DNA of 64,000 nucleotides, from contig NZ_FNRI01000003.1 of NCBI RefSeq assembly GCF_900107675.1, positions 186,001-250,000 of the forward strand. Direction: 5' to 3'. The translations under genes were made by a program, and so were the position numbers. The notes beneath the pieces are model-generated. The model saw only the letters and a list, made by a program, of their open reading frames with translations, had not been told where the DNA came from and made no database searches. Shown here in pieces: positions 35,206 to 42,904 of the stretch. Every line of letters starts with the position of its first letter. Positions within the stretch are counted from its first letter, which is position 1. Source of the DNA: Alistipes timonensis JC136 (GTDB lineage: Bacteria > Bacteroidota > Bacteroidia > Bacteroidales > Rikenellaceae).

Positions 35206-36381
35206 ATGAAGCTCAGCACGAAATATTTCTCGTTCCGCAACCGCGTGGTGGTGATCGTCGTCGGGGTGACGCTCGGCGCCGTGTCGCTGCTCTACACCAA
35301 CAACATGGCCCAGCGGCTCAAATGGAAGGAGCAGCACGACGTGGCCCTGTGGGCCCACGCCATCGAACGCGTGAGCCGCGACGTGCTGGGCGGCACCATT
35401 CAGGACCCGCTCGTGACGGACATCATGTCCAACGGCAACAATATCCCGTTCATCATCACCAACGAGAACCTCGAGGTCATCAACTCGCACCTCGTACCGG
35501 ACAAGATCATCGACCATCCCGACCGGCTGCGGCGGCAGATCGACAAGTTCACCCAGGAAAACACCCCGATTCCGGTAAATTTCCTCTGGTCGTCGCAGCA
35601 TTACCATATCATTTTTTACGGCCGGTCGGCGCTGCTCAAATCGCTCTACTATTTCCCCTACGTGCAGCTGCTCGTCATCACGGCCTTCATCGCGCTGGGA
35701 TTCATCGCCTTCCGCTCGTCGAAGCACGACGAGCAGAACCGCGTGTGGATCGGACTGGCCAAGGAGACCGCGCACCAATTGGGTACGCCCACCTCGTCGC
35801 TGCTCGGATGGATCGAATACCTGCGTTCGCAGAACGTCGATCAGACCGCCGTGGAGGAGATGAACAAAGACCTCACGCATCTGATGAAGATCGTGGACCG
35901 CTTCTCGAAGATCGGCTCCGAAACGCCGCTCACCCCAGCCAACATCAACGAGGTGGTGGGCGAATCGGTCATGTATTTCCGCAAGCGCATTCCCCGCAAC
36001 GTGACCCTCGACTACAACGGACTGGCCATCGCCCCGGTGCAGGCCAACATCAACGCCGCGCTGTTCGAATGGGTCGTGGAAAACCTGATGAAAAACTCGC
36101 TCGACGCCCTGCAAGGACACGGGGCCATCGACGTAAGGATCTCCTCGGACGACCAGCACGTCATCATCGACGTCAAAGACACCGGCAAGGGCATTCCCAA
36201 AAGTAACTGGAAACGCATCTTCGAACCGGGATTCACGACCAAGACCCGCGGCTGGGGCCTCGGGCTGTCACTCTCGAGGCGCATCGTCGAAGACTACCAC
36301 CAGGGCCGGATCGCCGTCATAGACTCCGAAATCGGTAAGGGAACCACCATCCGTATCACCCTCAAACGCATCTTCGCCTGA
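35206..36381 (+). CDS. Membrane sensor histidine kinase
   Basis: A 391-residue kinase with two transmembrane helices (about 13-30 and 151-170) flanking a roughly 120-residue periplasmic sensor region. The H-box is H190 in AKETAHQLGTPTSSLLGW. The HATPase domain has VENLMKNSLDAL, VKDTGKGIP and RGWGLGLSLS. No response regulator lies next to it. The stop overlaps the next start by 1 nt (TGATG). The HAQLGTP-type H-box is common in Bacteroidetes kinases linked to protein-folding or envelope functions, but the signal is unknown. Confidence 0.9.
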   Translation: MKLSTKYFSFRNRVVVIVVGVTLGAVSLLYTNNMAQRLKWKEQHDVALWAHAIERVSRDVLGGTIQDPLVTDIMSNGNNIPFIITNENLEVINSHLVPDKIIDHPDRLRRQIDKFTQENTPIPVNFLWSSQHYHIIFYGRSALLKSLYYFPYVQLLVITAFIALGFIAFRSSKHDEQNRVWIGLAKETAHQLGTPTSSLLGWIEYLRSQNVDQTAVEEMNKDLTHLMKIVDRFSKIGSETPLTPANINEVVGESVMYFRKRIPRNVTLDYNGLAIAPVQANINAALFEWVVENLMKNSLDALQGHGAIDVRISSDDQHVIIDVKDTGKGIPKSNWKRIFEPGFTTKTRGWGLGLSLSRRIVEDYHQGRIAVIDSEIGKGTTIRITLKRIFA

Positions 36382-37325
36382 TGGTCGACTCGCCGGCACA
36401 TAGCGTGACAGCCGGGCCTGCGGCGGATTCGGCGGCAGGCGGACCCGACAGCGCGGCACTGCACGCACCTGCGGACAGCATCCCCGCACCGGCCGTGGAT
36501 TCGGTCGGGCAGACGGCGGCCGACACGCTGTTTTTCCGGGATTTCCGCGCGACCGAAACGGAATCGTGCTCCGTCTGGCGCGACACCACGTCGGCGGCCC
36601 TTTTCGGAGAAGCGTCGGTCACGGTCCGGCCGCTGCGGATGCAATCCGCCGAGCCGATTTCACTCACGGAAAACGCCGTTTTCCAGAGTTTCGTGCTGCT
36701 GCTCGCGGCGACCTATGCCATGCTGCTCTACCGCAACCTGGGCGACGTGCGCACGCTGCTCGACCGCATCTCGCGCGACACGGCCACCGGGCAGCGGCTC
36801 TCGGAAGACCCGGGCGGCAGCGGCTTCTCGCGCTTCCTGAATATCGCAACGGCCATCGGCATGCTTTTCATGGGAGTCATGGTGGTCAAATACGGCGATT
36901 CGCTGATGCCGAGCCGGCTCGGAGAGACCCTGTCGCACGGCGCCGTGCTGGCCCTGAGCCTGCTGGCGACGGCGGCCTGCTGCGGCGTGGTCGCTTACCA
37001 GATGGCCGTCGTCCGTCTGGCGGGGGCCGTCACGATCTCACAGCCATTCATCTCGCAGCTCGTACTGCTGAAACGCACCTATTTCGCCCTGGGAGTGATC
37101 GTCACTTCGCCCGTGCTGCTGCTTTTCGCACTCTGCCCCCGGGGTACCGGAGGCGTATGGTTTTGCATCATTATCATCGAGTTGGCCATAACAGCCGGTT
37201 TATACCTCCGGGAGACGTTAAATCTGTTTATTACTAAAAAAATTTCGATTTTGCATTGGTTTTTGTACCTTTGCACAGTGGAAATCTTTCCAATCAGCCT
37301 TTTGTGGTTGCTCTCGGTGAGATGA
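36381..37325 (+). CDS. DUF4271 membrane protein
   Basis: A 314-residue protein. The first about 75 residues are Ala/Pro/Asp-rich and probably disordered; the rest contains about six transmembrane helices (FQSFVLLLAATYAMLLYRNLGD, then later helices ending in LHWFLYLCTVEIFPISLLWLLSVR). This fits DUF4271, a Bacteroidetes family usually encoded next to hemD, as here. Function unknown. A -7 box for hemD lies within its final codons. Confidence 0.8.
   Translation: MVDSPAHSVTAGPAADSAAGGPDSAALHAPADSIPAPAVDSVGQTAADTLFFRDFRATETESCSVWRDTTSAALFGEASVTVRPLRMQSAEPISLTENAVFQSFVLLLAATYAMLLYRNLGDVRTLLDRISRDTATGQRLSEDPGGSGFSRFLNIATAIGMLFMGVMVVKYGDSLMPSRLGETLSHGAVLALSLLATAACCGVVAYQMAVVRLAGAVTISQPFISQLVLLKRTYFALGVIVTSPVLLLFALCPRGTGGVWFCIIIIELAITAGLYLRETLNLFITKKISILHWFLYLCTVEIFPISLLWLLSVR
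37266..37273 (+). promoter_or_regulatory. -7 box for hemD, inside the DUF4271 gene
   Basis: TACCTTTG lies within the last 20 codons of the upstream gene; TTTC 19 nt further up is a weak -33. It would give a leader of about 80 nt before the TTG start of hemD, including the palindrome GGAAATCTTTCC (37280-37291 region). Confidence 0.5.
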
Positions 37326-37358
37326 CCCAGCAACAACAAACCTAAATTATTCGCAACG

Positions 37359-38222
37359 TTGAAAGTAAAGAGTGTACTGGTTTCGCAGCCGAGGCCTGCA
37401 GTTATTGAAAAATCCCCGTTCTACGAATTGTCCCAGAAATACCACGTAGAGATCGCCTACAAACCCTTCATCCGCGTCGTCGGCGTCTCCCTGAAGGAGT
37501 TTCGCGCCCAACGGGTCGAAATACTCTCGCACACCGCCGTCATCTTCACATCGCGCACGACGGTCGACAGCTTTTTCCATATCTGCGAAGAGGCGCGCAT
37601 CACCGTGCCCGAAACCATGAAATACATCTGCCAGACGGAGGCCGTGGCGCTCTACCTGCAGAAATACATCGTCTACCGCAAGCGCAAAATCTCGTTTGCC
37701 GACGGATCGTTCACCTCGCTCGTCGAGCTGATCATCAAACACAAGGAGGAGAAGCTCCTGCTGGCGCTGAGCGAACCCCACCGCCCCGAGCTGCCTGAAA
37801 CGCTCGCCAAGCTCAAACTGTCGGTCAGCCCGGTCATCCTGGCCCGTACGGTCGCCGGGGACCTGGAAGACGTAAAACTGGCCGATTACGGCCTGCTGGC
37901 GCTTTACTCGCCGTCGGACATCAAAACCCTCGTCGAGAAATTCGGCACCGACAACCTGCCGGCCATCGCCGTCTTCGGCGAAAGCACGCTGCGCGCAGCC
38001 ATTGCGGCCGGAATCACCGTGCTGGCCAACGCCCCGACGGCCGAAGCCCCCTCGATGGTCAAAGCCATTGACATCTTCCTGCAGAAAGTGCAGAAAGGCG
38101 AGGAGCCGGAACCCGTCGAGTTGGTGGCCGACGCCCGCAAGGAGGAGTTCATCCGCAGCCAGCAAAACAAGCTGGCCAAGAAGAGCCGCACACGCCGCCC
38201 CGGCACGGAACCCCGCAAATAA
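37359..38222 (+). CDS. hemD: Uroporphyrinogen-III synthase
   Basis: A 287-residue two-domain HemD-fold enzyme that closes hydroxymethylbilane to uroporphyrinogen III in haem/tetrapyrrole synthesis. The N-terminus (MKVKSVLVSQPRPAVIEKSPFYELSQKY) matches Bacteroidetes HemD proteins exactly at a TTG codon, and no ATG or GTG fits, so a TTG start is used. LLALYSPSDIKTLVEKFG and IAVFGESTLRAAIAAGI are second-domain blocks. The lysine/arginine-rich tail (about 265-287) is an extension. It is followed by rnpA after 25 nt. Confidence 0.88.
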   Translation: MKVKSVLVSQPRPAVIEKSPFYELSQKYHVEIAYKPFIRVVGVSLKEFRAQRVEILSHTAVIFTSRTTVDSFFHICEEARITVPETMKYICQTEAVALYLQKYIVYRKRKISFADGSFTSLVELIIKHKEEKLLLALSEPHRPELPETLAKLKLSVSPVILARTVAGDLEDVKLADYGLLALYSPSDIKTLVEKFGTDNLPAIAVFGESTLRAAIAAGITVLANAPTAEAPSMVKAIDIFLQKVQKGEEPEPVELVADARKEEFIRSQQNKLAKKSRTRRPGTEPRK

Positions 38223-38247
38223 CAGCGGTCCAAAGCCCCCTGCCGCC

Positions 38248-38616
38248 ATGTCTGCAAACTCACTGCCCCGCACCGAAAGGCTCCGTTCGCTCGGTGTCAT
38301 ACGCCGTATGTTCGAGAGCGGTGAGAGCGGTTTCATCTTCCCGTTCCGCTACGTCTGGTTCGCCGAACCCGACGCCGAGCAGTCGGTCGAGGTGATGTTC
38401 TCCGTCCCCAAGAAGTTCCACAAACGGGCCAACAAACGCAACCTCCTGCGCCGCCGCGCGAAGGAGGCCTACCGCCTGCAAAAACAGATCGTGCACAACG
38501 GCGCGCAGGTCAACCTGGACCTGGCGCTGATCTATTCGTCGAAGGAGGTGCTGCCGTATAAAACCGTCGCAAATGCCGTCCGCAGGATTCTGGAATCGGT
38601 CGTGGAGCATCTTTAA
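38248..38616 (+). CDS. rnpA: Ribonuclease P protein component
   Basis: A 122-residue basic protein that supports the RNase P RNA in tRNA 5' maturation. LPRTERLRSLGVIRRMFESG is the conserved start and KRANKRNLLRRRAKEAYR the RNP signature helix. A longer open frame begins at 38002 but runs antiparallel through hemD in another frame and carries no family similarity, so the ATG at 38248 is used. It overlaps yidD by 44 nt. The position hemD-rnpA-yidD is usual in Bacteroidales. Confidence 0.93.
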   Translation: MSANSLPRTERLRSLGVIRRMFESGESGFIFPFRYVWFAEPDAEQSVEVMFSVPKKFHKRANKRNLLRRRAKEAYRLQKQIVHNGAQVNLDLALIYSSKEVLPYKTVANAVRRILESVVEHL

Positions 38617-38833
38617 ACGGGTGTGCGCCTTTCCGCTGATCGTGCTGGTGCAGTTCTATCAACTCTGCATCTCGCCCTTCACGCCTCCGTCGTGCCGTTT
38701 CACCCCCACGTGTTCGCAGTACGCCCTCGAAGCGCTGCGCAAATACGGCCCCCTGAAAGGGTTGTGGCTCACCGTGCGGCGGCTGTCCAAATGCCATCCG
38801 TGGGGCGGCAGCGGCTACGATCCCGTGCCCTGA
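38573..38833 (+). CDS. yidD: Membrane protein insertion efficiency factor YidD
   Basis: An 86-residue peripheral membrane protein. FPLIVLVQFYQLCISPF, then SCRFTPTCSQYALEALRKYG and RLSKCHPWGGSGYDPVP, are the full YidD signature with its conserved cysteines. It assists YidC-dependent membrane insertion. The ATG at 38573 overlaps rnpA by 44 nt; the next candidate, a GTG at codon 17 (38621), would remove the overlap and start directly before the amphipathic helix, so the exact start is uncertain. Confidence 0.92.
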   Translation: MPSAGFWNRSWSIFKRVCAFPLIVLVQFYQLCISPFTPPSCRFTPTCSQYALEALRKYGPLKGLWLTVRRLSKCHPWGGSGYDPVP

Positions 38834-38849
38834 CGACACGCGCAAAAAA

Positions 38850-38982
38850 AAGGACGGACGGCTTTTCAGCCGTCCGCCTCCCTTCATAAAGCTTTTGCGT
38901 CACTTCACTTCTTTGAATTCATTCTTCTTCGACGACAAAGATTGCACCCTTTTCTGAAAAAATCAACACCGGGCCTAACGTT
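38850..38982 (-). ncRNA. Possible small RNA (promoter-to-terminator interval)
   Basis: On the minus strand a -7 box TAATTTTG (38989-38996) is followed by about 130 nt and then a 9-bp hairpin with a U8 tract (38844-38876). No gene of normal size fits: the only frame with protein-like composition is a 15-codon one from GTG 38947 to 38900 (ending NEFKEVK). It could be a small regulatory RNA, a micro-ORF, or the 3' untranslated tail of the CDF gene. Direct evidence is limited to the two signals. Confidence 0.3.
38855..38876 (-). terminator. Rho-independent terminator with U8 tract (minus strand)
   Basis: CGGACGGCT and AGCCGTCCG pair over 9 bp around TTTC; on the minus strand the stem is followed at once by TCC and eight T. 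It ends transcription of the CDF gene or of the small transcript proposed at 38850-38982, and may also serve yidD on the plus strand. Confidence 0.8.
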
Positions 38983-38988
38983 TAAGGG

Positions 38989-38996
38989 CAAAATTA
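38989..38996 (-). promoter_or_regulatory. Candidate -7 box downstream of the CDF gene
   Basis: TAATTTTG on the minus strand matches TAnnTTTG. It lies 38 nt past the CDF stop codon with no annotated gene following it in that direction for over 4 kb except the candidate small RNA. No good -33. Confidence 0.35.
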
Positions 38997-39033
38997 CGTC
39001 TTTCATTCAACCGATTTCGTCCAACTACACAAT

Positions 39034-39927
39034 TCAGTCGTGGAAATCGCAACATTGTTCCGTGGCGGATTCGAATTCGAGCGTCGCATGGGGAATTCCC
39101 GCATGCTCCAACAACTCCTTCAGGGCGTGTTTCACCTCCTCCATCCGGGAAAGGCTGTCGAGCACGACATGCGCCGTAAGGGCGTTTTCGGTCGTGCTGA
39201 TAGCCCAGACGTGGATGTGATGAACCGCCCTGACACCCGGAACGGCCGTCATCGTTCGTTCGATCTCGGCAACGTCGATGCCTCCGGGAACTCCGTCGAG
39301 CGAAAGGCGCAGGCTGTCGCGGGTCAGCGACCAGACCGAAGCCACGATCACCCCGGCGACGACAAGCCCCACGATCGGGTCGACGACGGTCCAGCCGGTC
39401 CACGAGATCACGAGGCCCGAGACCAGCACTCCGACCGACACCAGCGCATCGGCAGCCATGTGCAGGTAGGCGCCTTTGACATTCAGGTCGCGGTCCTTGT
39501 CCTTCACGAAAAGCCATGCCGTAAAGCCGTTTATCACCACGCCGACTCCCGCGGTCCAGGCGATGGCGCCGCCGACGACCGGTTCGGGATGTATCATGCG
39601 CCCGATACTCTCGGCGACGATGACGCCGACAGCGATGAGCAGGATCACGGAGTTCAACAGCGAAATCAGCACCGTGCTTTTCTTATAGCCGTAGGTGTAT
39701 TTGGGCGTTGCCCGGGCCTGGGCCAGCCGGAACGCCAGCATGGCCAGCAGCAGGCCGGCCACGTCGGAGAGGTTGTGCCCGGCGTCGGACAGCAGGCCCA
39801 TCGAACCGTAGTAGAGGCCGACGGCGAATTCGACGATGACGAAGCCCACATTGAGGGCGATACCCCAGATGAACGCCTTGTTGAGCGAGGTGACCGTATG
39901 ATCGTGGTGGTGATGTTCGTGTGTCAT
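39034..39927 (-). CDS. Cation diffusion facilitator (CDF) metal exporter
   Basis: A 297-residue inner-membrane transporter with a histidine-rich N-terminus (MTHEHHHHDH), six helices, and metal-site motifs SDAGHNLSD (helix 2) and HMAADALVS (helix 5), followed by a C-terminal ferredoxin-like domain. These features fit the ZitB/CzcD zinc-type CDF proteins that export Zn2+ (or Fe2+/Cd2+) with proton antiport. Its ATG overlaps the stop of the RIC-LuxR gene (ATGA), so the two are co-translated, linking metal efflux with that regulator. Confidence 0.92.
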   Translation of the reverse strand: MTHEHHHHDHTVTSLNKAFIWGIALNVGFVIVEFAVGLYYGSMGLLSDAGHNLSDVAGLLLAMLAFRLAQARATPKYTYGYKKSTVLISLLNSVILLIAVGVIVAESIGRMIHPEPVVGGAIAWTAGVGVVINGFTAWLFVKDKDRDLNVKGAYLHMAADALVSVGVLVSGLVISWTGWTVVDPIVGLVVAGVIVASVWSLTRDSLRLSLDGVPGGIDVAEIERTMTAVPGVRAVHHIHVWAISTTENALTAHVVLDSLSRMEEVKHALKELLEHAGIPHATLEFESATEQCCDFHD

Positions 39928-40856
39928 GGCTGCAAATCGGTTATGGTGTCTTTGATCTCGGACAGTTCGACCAGTTTATTGACGATGGCATAGATCGTAA
40001 GCCCCGCCGCGGAGTGAATCTGCAATTTGGCGGCGATGTTGCGGCGGTGGGTGATGACGGTGTGGGCCGAGATGCAGAGGGCGTCGGCAATCTGCTTGTT
40101 GGTCATGCCCTTCACCACGCAGACGATAATCTCCTTCTCGCGGGCGCTCAGCGGCTCGGGCTTCACGGCGCGGGGTCCCTTCGCCGCCAGCCGTTCGACG
40201 GCCGGAATAAAGATGTCGTCCTCGACGGCGTTGTGCGACGCGAGTTCGTGCTCGCAGTTGAAGATGTCGAACAGCACGCCGTTCAGCTCGTTCGTACTGC
40301 CCGAAGGATAGTATTTGATGATGATGTTCTTCAGTTCGCGCAGTTTGATGTCCACCTGATCGTGCTGGCGGCGGAAAATATCCATCGAATAGGCCGAACT
40401 CTTCTCGCCCGCGAGCAGCGACTCGACATAGGGAAAAACCGTCTGCTCCTCGTAGGACATATGGCGCTGGACCTCGGCGGCATATTCGTCGAAAAAGCGC
40501 ATGATGGCAAACGCTACGTCGCTCTGGGCGCAGTCGACCGCCTCGATCAACTTGCGGCGGATAGCCGGCAGGCGGAAATCGAGAAAATAGCTGTGCGAGT
40601 TGTGCAGGTAGTCGGTCAGCGACCGGACCGAGACCTCGCCGGCCAGTTCGGCTCCGTTGCCGAAATTCATCAGCATATTGACCACCGCGAGGAATGTCGC
40701 CGCATCGACCTTGTTTTCGGCGCACACCTCGGCGATCGTCTTGTCGCCGAACCCCAGCGCGATTCCGAAGCGGCTCATCACCTGCAACACGGCATAACGG
40801 TCGCACACCAGGTCGCACATCCTGTCGTCGCCCGTATATCCACCATTTTTATACAT
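39924..40856 (-). CDS. Hemerythrin/RIC-like sensor fused to LuxR-type HTH regulator
   Basis: A 310-residue protein with three parts. Residues about 25-65 resemble the ScdA_N/DUF542 domain (SRFGIALGFGDKTIAEVC..FLAVVNMLMNFG). Residues about 80-222 are a hemerythrin-type four-helix bundle with candidate di-iron ligands H85, H88, H132, E136, H165, H203, H208 and E212. Residues about 235-300 are a LuxR/NarL HTH (LSAREKEIIVCVVKGMTNKQIADALCIS). RIC/YtfE proteins repair Fe-S clusters or sense NO/redox, so this is probably a DNA-binding iron/NO/oxygen sensor. The start at 40856 is downstream of a full promoter. Confidence 0.85.
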   Translation of the reverse strand: MYKNGGYTGDDRMCDLVCDRYAVLQVMSRFGIALGFGDKTIAEVCAENKVDAATFLAVVNMLMNFGNGAELAGEVSVRSLTDYLHNSHSYFLDFRLPAIRRKLIEAVDCAQSDVAFAIMRFFDEYAAEVQRHMSYEEQTVFPYVESLLAGEKSSAYSMDIFRRQHDQVDIKLRELKNIIIKYYPSGSTNELNGVLFDIFNCEHELASHNAVEDDIFIPAVERLAAKGPRAVKPEPLSAREKEIIVCVVKGMTNKQIADALCISAHTVITHRRNIAAKLQIHSAAGLTIYAIVNKLVELSEIKDTITDLQP

Positions 40857-40881
40857 AAATATAGGTATTATTTCCTGTGCA

Positions 40882-40912
40882 CAAAGATATCCGGACAAGG
40901 CCCGTGCCGCAA
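40882..40912 (-). promoter_or_regulatory. Promoter for the RIC-LuxR/CDF operon; fixes its start
   Basis: On the minus strand TTG (40910-40912) and TATCTTTG (40882-40889) are separated by exactly 20 nt. The open frame extends to an upstream ATG at 40898, but that lies in the spacer, so translation starts at 40856. The inverted repeat AATACC..GGTATT (40911-40930), a weak terminator for the LtaS-like gene, overlaps the -33 element. Confidence 0.75.
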
Positions 40913-40931
40913 TACCTAAAACACGGTATTT

Positions 40932-42767
40932 TCAGCGGTTTCCGATATCCACGTAAGTCGTCTGCAACATCGTGCGGCCGACATCGAGCAGTTCGGGATT
41001 CGTCGCCGTCACCACCCGGTCGCCCGTCGCATCCCACACCGCCTCGCCCGAGGCATCGACCACGCCGAAACCGTCGTTGAAGGTGTAATAGGCAAACTTG
41101 CGGGGGGGGGTCGGTGCGAAAATATCCTTGCTGTAATCGAAATCGTCGTGCGCAATGCCCAACTGGGCCAGCAGCGTCGCGGCAATGTCGATCTGCGCGG
41201 CATAATCCTCCACAACGCGCGGTTCCGCAACCGCTCCACCCGTCCAGATCATCGGAATGCGGTGGCGCAGCGGCTCGTTGTAGGTCAGCGTCCGCGGATA
41301 GGGGTAGCTGTGGTCGGCGACCAGCACCACGAGCAGGTCCTTCCATGCGGGAGAGGCTTTCAGGCGGTCGATCATCTTCCCGACACATTCGTCGGAAAAG
41401 GCCATGGCGTTCAGCACCTTGTCGTCGAATTTCGAGTAGGGAACGTCGAAAGGCGTGTGGCTGCTCAGCGTCAGCAGTCCCGCGAGGAACGGTTTTCCGG
41501 CATCGCTCAGCGCGATCACCCGGTCGGCAAACCAGTCGCACATCAGCGCATCGTCGTAACCCCAATCGGCCGCAGGAGCGTCGAAACGCAGGTCCTTCTG
41601 CCAGACCAACTCCTGCCACCCCGTAGCGTACATGTAGGAGGCCTGATTCGTGAAATTGAGGTCGCCGCCATAGGCAAAACTCGTCGCATAGCCCTCTCCG
41701 GCCAGCGAACGGGCCACCGAAGGCAGGCTGCGGCTCTTGGCCGGGAGTTTCATGACCGACATGCGCGTCTGCGCCGGGAATCCGCTCAGGATCGCCACCT
41801 CCCCGCGATCGGTGCGGAACGAGTTGGCGAAGAAATTCTCGAACCAGACGCCCTCTCTCTTCAACCGCTGCATATAGGGCATCACGGGTTCCCCGCCGAC
41901 CTCGGCGTCCATGACCGTGCGGGCGAAACTCTCCAAAATGACGATCACGACGTTAGGCCGCGCGGTGTTCAGCACCGGCTCCGTGGGTCCCGCAGCCGGA
42001 CCGTTGCCCCGCAGGGCGTCGAACTTCGCGGCACGCACGGGTTCTTCAAAGAAAGGATATTCATCGGCATAATCGACCCGGTCGCCCAAACTGGAGAGAA
42101 ACGAGAAGACGGGATTCGTGGCGGCATGGTTCAAGAACTGCGTCGGGCTGAAATAGACCTTCGAGACATTGGCCACCGAAGCCCCCGTACCGCCGCGGAT
42201 GGCCAGGAAATCGAATCCGGCAAGCATCACGACGGCGACGCTGCCCGGCAAAGCGACCCGCCAGCCGACCGGCCGGCCGTCGAAAACGCCGAGGATGCGG
42301 CGGTAAACCCAGATCATCCCCGCGGCATAGACCGCCGCCAGCAGCGTTTGCCGCACCCCGAGCCAGAAATCGACGCTCGCCATCGCCTCCTCGGGATCGG
42401 TGAGGTAGATCAACACCGTCGCATCAATGCGGAACCCCCAATGCTCGTACAGCGCAATGTCGACGGCGAAGATCACGGCCGTCACCACGGCGACCAGCAC
42501 GAACCAGGCCGTCAGCACACCCCACCACACCTTTTCCGGCAGGCGGAGCCACAGCGAGAACAGCGTCACGAGAATCGGCAACACGGTGACATAGCCTGCG
42601 ACCGTGAGGTCGAGCGTCAGCCCGTGCCACAGCACGTCGATCCACCCGCGAAAGCCTGCTCCGGATGCCTCCACGGCGTAATAAGCCATGAAGACGGGCT
42701 TCTGCACGGCCATCATCACAACGGTCGCACAGAACACGGCAACGAGGAAAGCGAGTTTTCGGCGCAT
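40932..42767 (-). CDS. LtaS-like sulfatase-family membrane transferase
   Basis: A 611-residue protein with five N-terminal helices (about 5-190) and an extracytoplasmic alkaline-phosphatase-superfamily domain. E279 (VVIVILESFA) and T319 (NSFRTDRGE) correspond to the metal-binding glutamate and nucleophilic threonine of lipoteichoic-acid synthase and related phosphoglycerol/phosphoethanolamine transferases; VADHSYPYP and LRHRIPMIW carry the remaining metal ligands. The acceptor in this Gram-negative is unknown (periplasmic glucan, LPS or capsule are options). A 9-base C run encodes TPPR at about residues 551-555. It lies downstream of upp, past a fold-back element. Confidence 0.88.
   Translation of the reverse strand: MRRKLAFLVAVFCATVVMMAVQKPVFMAYYAVEASGAGFRGWIDVLWHGLTLDLTVAGYVTVLPILVTLFSLWLRLPEKVWWGVLTAWFVLVAVVTAVIFAVDIALYEHWGFRIDATVLIYLTDPEEAMASVDFWLGVRQTLLAAVYAAGMIWVYRRILGVFDGRPVGWRVALPGSVAVVMLAGFDFLAIRGGTGASVANVSKVYFSPTQFLNHAATNPVFSFLSSLGDRVDYADEYPFFEEPVRAAKFDALRGNGPAAGPTEPVLNTARPNVVIVILESFARTVMDAEVGGEPVMPYMQRLKREGVWFENFFANSFRTDRGEVAILSGFPAQTRMSVMKLPAKSRSLPSVARSLAGEGYATSFAYGGDLNFTNQASYMYATGWQELVWQKDLRFDAPAADWGYDDALMCDWFADRVIALSDAGKPFLAGLLTLSSHTPFDVPYSKFDDKVLNAMAFSDECVGKMIDRLKASPAWKDLLVVLVADHSYPYPRTLTYNEPLRHRIPMIWTGGAVAEPRVVEDYAAQIDIAATLLAQLGIAHDDFDYSKDIFAPTPPRKFAYYTFNDGFGVVDASGEAVWDATGDRVVTATNPELLDVGRTMLQTTYVDIGNR
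41102..41110 (-). repeat. C9 homopolymer (coding strand) in the LtaS-like gene
   Basis: Nine G on the plus strand, nine C in the coding sense, encoding Thr-Pro-Pro-Arg near residue 553 of 611. A one-base change would replace about the last 57 residues. Confidence 0.9.
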
Positions 42768-42780
42768 TACTTATTCATAT

Positions 42781-42903
42781 TTTTTGATTTCAGGGAGTGC
42801 AGGTTTCGTGCTTCGTGAAGTGGGGCGAAGCTGGAGCATACAGGAGTATGTGACTGTTTCGTCCCGCGAGGGAAGTGCGAAAAATGCCCGCTGAAATCGA
42901 AAA
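42781..42903. repeat. Fold-back element/structured RNA candidate between upp and LtaS-like gene
   Basis: The ends pair as TTTTTGATTTCAG (42781-42793) with CTGAAATCGAAAA (42891-42903), 13 bp with one G.T. Inside are GCTTCG..CGAAGC (42809-42831 region), CATAC-AGGA-GTATG (42837-42850) and TCCC-GCGA-GGGA (42862-42873) with a GNRA-like loop, plus two related ~30-nt units beginning GTTTCGT and containing GAAGTG. It fills nearly the whole 137-nt gap. It could be a MITE/REP-like repeat or a structured RNA. No coding potential is seen. Confidence 0.55.
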
Positions 42904-42904
42904 A

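Noticed and set aside
40911..40930. AATACC/GGTATT inverted repeat as an operator in the RIC-LuxR promoter
   Set aside because: Only 6 bp with an 8-nt loop, and it is as easily explained as a weak terminator of the LtaS-like gene; too little evidence to call an operator.
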